Below, in pieces: positions 60,501 to 64,000 of a DNA stretch of 64,000 bases. This DNA comes from Glandiceps talaboti (taxonomy: Eukaryota; Hemichordata; Enteropneusta; Spengelidae): contig NC_135554.1 of NCBI RefSeq assembly GCF_964340395.1, forward strand, positions 8,715,475 to 8,779,474. The letters are read 5' to 3'. A program made the translations under genes and the position numbers. Under the pieces are notes generated by a model that saw only the letters and a program-made list of their open reading frames with translations, ran no database searches and had not been told where the DNA came from. Each line of letters begins with the position of its first letter. Positions within the stretch are counted from its first letter, which is position 1.

Positions 60501-63500
60501 GTGGGTACTGCTGGTTAAGTCTACTCTACCTGAATATGGAAAAAAAGGATAAGCCTTGACCCGATATGAAAAAAAAAACACCCTTTCAATTCTTAAACTA
60601 CTGTCTATACCTGTGAGTGTATTGAGATGTTCAAATCTATTTACTCTTATCTGTCCCTATGTACGTACATACAGCCAAATTCAATCATTTTGTGACATAT
60701 TACACTTCATTGTGAACTTGGATATAAAGTGAATGTACATGTAAGATCAGGTTGAATCTCTCAAATATTTGAAAGAAAAAAATAATTTTGTAAGCACTTT
60801 AACTTTTGTATACCTAGAGTCTAACTTTAATGAACAACAGACTTGAATTGGTTTTGAACCAGATTAGTACAATATAAAGGGGCTCAAAATGAGTTTACAT
60901 ACTATGTATTTGGGCGTAGTTCTTGCTGCATATTTAAATGGTACTTGTGATATTCTATTTACTGTCAAAGCCCACTTAACCACCACTTACAATTGACTGA
61001 ACTCAAACCTGGTATTAAGATATAACCCATAATTAATTCTGTGATGTAATTTATCATACATATCAAAAAATGTTCAGTAAATCCCTACTACACAAGTCAA
61101 CTGTTCTAACAATGCCAGAAGACAACCGTAGTGTTATAGAATACATACATTACATGCATTGATATTAACATTATAGTGGAATGTGGTTTTCAGATCTGCA
61201 TTTTCACTTTTGTTAAAAACATATAAACCTCAGCCTGTGCCACTTTAATACTGAAAGCTAATCAAAGTCTCAAAAGTAGATAGACCTGAGTTTAATAAGT
61301 CTCATTTTATACACCTAATAATATTCTGTTTATATAACCAGATGAAAACAAGTCACAGTTTTTGAACCATTCTTAGTTGACTTTTGTTGAGAATGATGTC
61401 CAGTTCAAAGTGCATGAAAACCGACTTAGATTTTTTGAAAACAATATGATGACAACTCAGTTGTCATATTTTTTAAAAAATCGCAGTCAGTTTTCTTTCA
61501 TGTGCTTGGTAGAATGCGGCTATTGTTAGATATTGTGTTGAATGTTACTGCGATGCCCGTGTTACCAAACTAATGCTGAAAGCATGTCAACTTTATCCAC
61601 ACTTTAAAACACTTGATACCAGTCGCCATTGTACATGTATATATATGATATGTTAGTTATCAATATCATTCTAACTTGTATCCTAGCAAAAATCAACATA
61701 TACCATACTTCAGTTTTCCAGAATACTTGTTTATGCTAGACTGTATACGTCAATGCCCTGAATACTGAATAGGCCTTTTCACGGTTTGTTTGGATACATA
61801 CAGTGTACTTCAGTATTATCATATAAAAGATAGTTGATGAAGACAGTGAAACCAAAAACATGTTGTATTCGTGACTCATGGCCCAGAAAATGAAGCTAAG
61901 TAAAGTAGTAATTACGTCATTCATCACATACTTGACTTGGCAGTAATAGTTGCCTAGAAAAGTAATGTAAGCTTTCTTTGATCGCTGTCTATTGAGTTGT
62001 GTAACCAGGCATTCTGGAGACTACAAAGACAACATATAATGCGTGTGTGTGTCTTGCTTACTTATGATCTTTAAAGGCTAGGGTTTCAATCCCAGGTTCT
62101 TGCACTAGTGTAATGTTATCAGTGAAGTCGTAAGAATTACATGTACGTAGGGTTATTCTTTTTGTTCTGGACTAACTTTTTCTATAGCTCTGCTCAGAAA
62201 ACTATTTTTCACAGCTGAATTTTAATCTTGATCTGAACTGAGCCTTTAAGTGTAGTACATTTATTGTGGGGTTTTATTTTTGATATGCATGCACTGCAAC
62301 ATGTGCTGCATATCGAAAATTGTTTCAAGGTACAATGTACATGTAATCCCACATGAAAAGACCTATTACTGATTTTTATGATTCTGTGACTGCACACAGG
62401 TACCCCAAGTAATGAATATGTTATTTGTTCAGTTTAACACGAGTGGTTGGGATTTGATTTTTGTCAAACACATGAAAATAGGCTTTGAATTATTATTGTG
62501 TTTGGTGTGTATTGTTGTCTTTGTTGTGACGGCGTTCTCTCGGAGACAACCTAACGACGCAATCACGGTGACTACTGGTCCATGCACTCTATACCATTGT
62601 ACACTTTTATCATGTACACACCCAAGACGTAACCTCTTTCTTCAAAGAATTGTTGGATAAGAAACCTGTTTTGTGCTGTGGTTCACTGGTGTACACATCT
62701 GGTAATAGTTGTCTCATTTGTGACAGCTAAAGGAATTAAATAAATATTGCCTTAGAGAGAAAGCTGGTCTGTCTGCAGTACATGACACTGGAAAAGAGAC
62801 AAACAGACAGATACATGTTCATGTACATGTAGTTGTGGTCCTCATCAAAGGAAAAGTCCAGTCAGATTTATTTCTACCTTTAGTACACATTTATTTACTA
62901 AGTACTGCTGTCACTGTAGTGTGCCCTCTAATGATAGCCAAATTTTGTTGTTGTGAGTCAAAATTGAGAAAAACTGGGATTTCTTGTGAGCCACTCCATA
63001 GTAAGAGATAGGGGAACATCAAATTTTGGTGCATCACTAGAGAAATTATGTGCGTTAGTGGCACGTCAAATTGGTTTAGAGTGCACACTGGCTATCAGAG
63101 TATCATATTTAAAATAGTAGTAATCAAGTATACTAAGGCAGAAATAATTATTCTTGACTTTCCTTTTTAGTGTTTTGTGGCACAGCCTTAAAATAGATAA
63201 CATATGAACATCATCTAATTTTCATCACATGAATGTAAAATACACAGTCTGCTTGCAAGTCACTTATTACATAACCAAATGTCAAAATAAAGGACTATTT
63301 AATCTCAAGGTGAAGGGATGGAATAACTTAGAGAAAAGTTTCATGATGTAAATAAAGTTTTCTGTACTTTCATTACTCTCAATGACATATTTATGGTCTG
63401 TGATTTTGTACTGTCTTTCTTGGGTTTTTGTACACTGTCTTGTAATACGTTTAATGAGCTGAAATTAAAAAAAAACCCAGATGGTTGATATCAATTAACT

Positions 63501-63903
63501 CAGCAAAAGCAAAAAGTGTGAAATTTCATGTGAAGGAATGACATCTGTGGTGTCTAACTCAATTTTGTCTGGTCTAACTTTTGAAGTAGAAACCCACCAT
63601 CATAACATACAGTACTTTACATGTACGTATGCAAATCAATGTCAATATTATGTATAATATAAATTAACATATTTTTAAAACGTTGACGTTTTCAATCATA
63701 ATGTTATACTAACATAACTAACATTGCATACCTTTATTTGTTTCAGATCACAAGTCTGGATGGATTATCACGGTTTGTTGCTATGGGTTCACTGGTCCTG
63801 TCTAACAATGACCTCACTTGGAAAGAACTGGCCAAGATGCGACACATGCATATCCTTGATCTCAGTCTCCATGGTAACCCACATTTAGAAAAAGATCCTT
63901 ATT
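46184..63903 (+). CDS. SDS22-like leucine-rich-repeat protein, N-terminal part
   Basis: The proposed exons are 46184-46201 (weak), 46286-46355, 46504-46631 and 63747-63903. The phases of the last three fit exactly (0/1, 1/0, 0/1). The protein starts MRITSQLLRSRAKRPL, then YIDLSCLDIVAIERLGQCQK, followed by four LxxLxLxxN repeats (LQTLVLRDNSI, LWKLDLGNNRI, MGSLVLSNNDL, MHILDLSLHGNP). The short, irregular 22-residue repeats and the closing DLSLHGNPHLEKDPY motif fit the cytoplasmic SDS22/LRR-cap family. The 'IT.QLL+SR' start resembles LRRC61, but I cannot settle the orthologue. The gene leaves the window after a donor TTATT|GTAAGT. The third intron is 17.1 kb, much longer than the other two (84 and 148 bp). 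Function is unknown; such proteins are usually adaptors. Confidence 0.75.
47484..47618. repeat. GTA/GTG trinucleotide array
   Basis: GTA units flank a central block of about 15 GTG units, for about 45 units in total. The poly-Val and poly-Leu/Pro ORFs are artefacts. Confidence 0.97.
51079..51102 (+). repeat. Poly-G run of 24
   Basis: There are 24 consecutive G on the plus strand, able to form G-quadruplex. A second run of 23 G lies at 55200-55222 in the same intron and on the same strand. Confidence 0.95.
52833..52900. repeat. GT dinucleotide array
   Basis: About 30 GT units lie in the LRR gene intron. A CAA run sits nearby at 52550-52574. Confidence 0.97.
54352..54530. repeat. GT array followed by TATATG hexamer array
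   Basis: About 28 GT units (54356-54412) are followed by a unique spacer and about 10 TATATG units (54468-54528). Confidence 0.96.
55494..55645 (+). mobile_element. Small TIR element, family E, diverged copy
   Basis: CTTTAAAGGCACATGATTCA ... CAGGTTC ... CTATCTTATCAGTTGGGCC ... TTCTTTTGTTGAGTATCAAC ... GTCTTTAACTGAGC aligns with 23944-24123 and 62066-62250 in the same order. Its right end is shorter. Confidence 0.5.
55655..56090 (+). repeat. Repeat with two diverged internal units (TAGCTCCGCTGTCAGCG end)
   Basis: TAGCTCCGCTGTCAGCGAAAG starts a block. In it a unit of about 135 bp (TCGGAATTCTTCGATATTTG, GTGTGCATGTTCCCTGGG, CAGATTTGTT ... TTTTTTATGATTTTTTTT) is followed by a diverged second copy (TCAGATTGCTTTGATATGTG ...). 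The complement of its first bases (AGCGGAGCTATTCTGACCG) appears at 59027-59047, suggesting inverted ends about 3.4 kb apart. I know similar sequence as a common dispersed repeat type in marine invertebrate genomes, but cannot classify it. Confidence 0.5.
57360..57560 (+). promoter_or_regulatory. CpG-containing candidate promoter inside LRR intron
   Basis: GAGCCAATCAAG and AGCCAATAAAA (two CCAAT boxes) precede an ETS-like site and donor in ACGGAA|GTAAGTG (57475) and ACAATGGTGGCTGTC (57500). This could be a first exon of an unannotated plus-strand transcript, but no downstream coding exon was found. A GTTCC/CCGTG tandem (GTTCCGT x4) lies nearby at 57687-57719. Confidence 0.25.
59542..59773 (+). 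mobile_element. Small TIR element, family F, copy 2
   Basis: CAGGGCTCAAAATTA at the left and TTCAAGCCCTG at the right form a terminal inverted pair. The interior matches 1886-2170 (GGTAGCCCACTCAGG, ATTATGTGATGA, ACATATTTCC, AGTTCAGGAATATGAGACTA). About 232 bp, non-coding. Confidence 0.75.
60875..61248 (+). mobile_element. Small TIR element, family A, copy 2 (most complete)
   Basis: It begins AAAGGGGCTCAAAATGAGTTTAC and ends ATAAACCTCAGCCTGTGCCACTTTAA, a clear inverted pair of about 24 bp. The interior (CTTGCTGCATATTTAAATGG, ACTTGTGATATTCTATTTAC, TAACCACCACTTACAATTGA) matches 990-1335. It is 374 bp and non-coding. Confidence 0.8.
62066..62250 (+). mobile_element. Small TIR element, family E, copy 2
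   Basis: It starts CTTTAAAGGCTAGGGTTTCA and ends AACTGAGCCTTTAAG, so the ends are inverted over about 11 bp. The interior aligns well with 23944-24123 (CAGGTTCT, AGTGTAATGTTATCAGTG, TTATTCTTTTTGTTCTG, ACTTTTTCTATAGCTCTG). About 185 bp. Confidence 0.75.
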
Positions 63904-64000
63904 GTAAGTATTTCAACTGGAGATAATAGGCAATGTAATATATCTTTGGCTTTGGTGCTTGTGAATTGCCTAGCAAGGTGTAATGTTTGTTGTGAAGCTA

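Larger units (their letters stand above)
46632..63746. other. 17-kb intron of the LRR gene, repeat-rich
   Basis: Apart from the repeats listed separately, I find no supported exon on either strand. ORFs at 55023-55559 and 56433-56678 lack splice context and similarity; the first crosses a poly-G tract. Tandem duplications occur at 49700-49810 (CAGTTTAGTTTTATTGAAA twice) and 59880-59970 (GAAGGCTGCTTGTTAATACAA twice). The part 56080-57900 is richer in CpG and may hold a promoter (see 57360-57560). Confidence 0.55.

Overview
The window is eukaryotic. It is AT-rich, carries few genes, and has long introns with clean GT/AG borders, many microsatellites and many small transposon relics. The gene content and the frequent acatgtacatgta-type palindromes fit a marine invertebrate animal (invertebrate deuterostome or lophotrochozoan); I cannot name the species. 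I see no CRISPR array, prokaryotic operon, rRNA or convincing tRNA.

Three protein genes are supported. (1) On the minus strand, 14323 down to 3676, 14 coding exons give the first 742 residues of a MYSM1 orthologue (histone H2A deubiquitinase). It has a SANT/Myb domain, a long acidic linker with a poly-Asp tract, and a SWIRM domain. The catalytic MPN/JAMM domain is not in the window and should lie beyond its left edge. (2) On the minus strand, 29269 down to 22303, eight coding exons give a complete 516-residue cytosolic HMG-CoA synthase with Glu95, Cys129 and His264 at the same numbers as in the human enzyme. Two possible 5' non-coding exons lie upstream, near 31.8 kb and 37.24 kb. (3) On the plus strand from 46184, the first four exons of a small SDS22-like leucine-rich-repeat protein run to the right edge, with a 17-kb intron between exons 3 and 4.

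Between HMG-CoA synthase and MYSM1, on the same strand as both, sits a recent broken copy of part of the HMG-CoA synthase first coding exon (about 15384-15656). It is joined to an unrelated coding-like stretch. About 0.5 kb further on is a Penelope-like GIY-YIG endonuclease fragment flanked by long inverted arms (16130-16990).

The rest is a mosaic of repeats. By comparing the window with itself I find at least six dispersed small repeat families in two or three copies each, several with visible terminal inverted repeats, and at least four single-copy foldback elements. There is also a 5'-truncated CR1/L2/Jockey-like reverse-transcriptase element on the minus strand (39864-41345), nested between inverted ends at 39095 and 41780, plus long tetranucleotide, trinucleotide, GT and poly-G tracts. 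None is an obvious new biological system. The most interesting points are the HMG-CoA synthase exon copy, the Penelope-like inverted structure, the repeat families that can be rebuilt from the window alone, the two candidate HMG-CoA synthase promoters, and a set of CTCF-like motifs.
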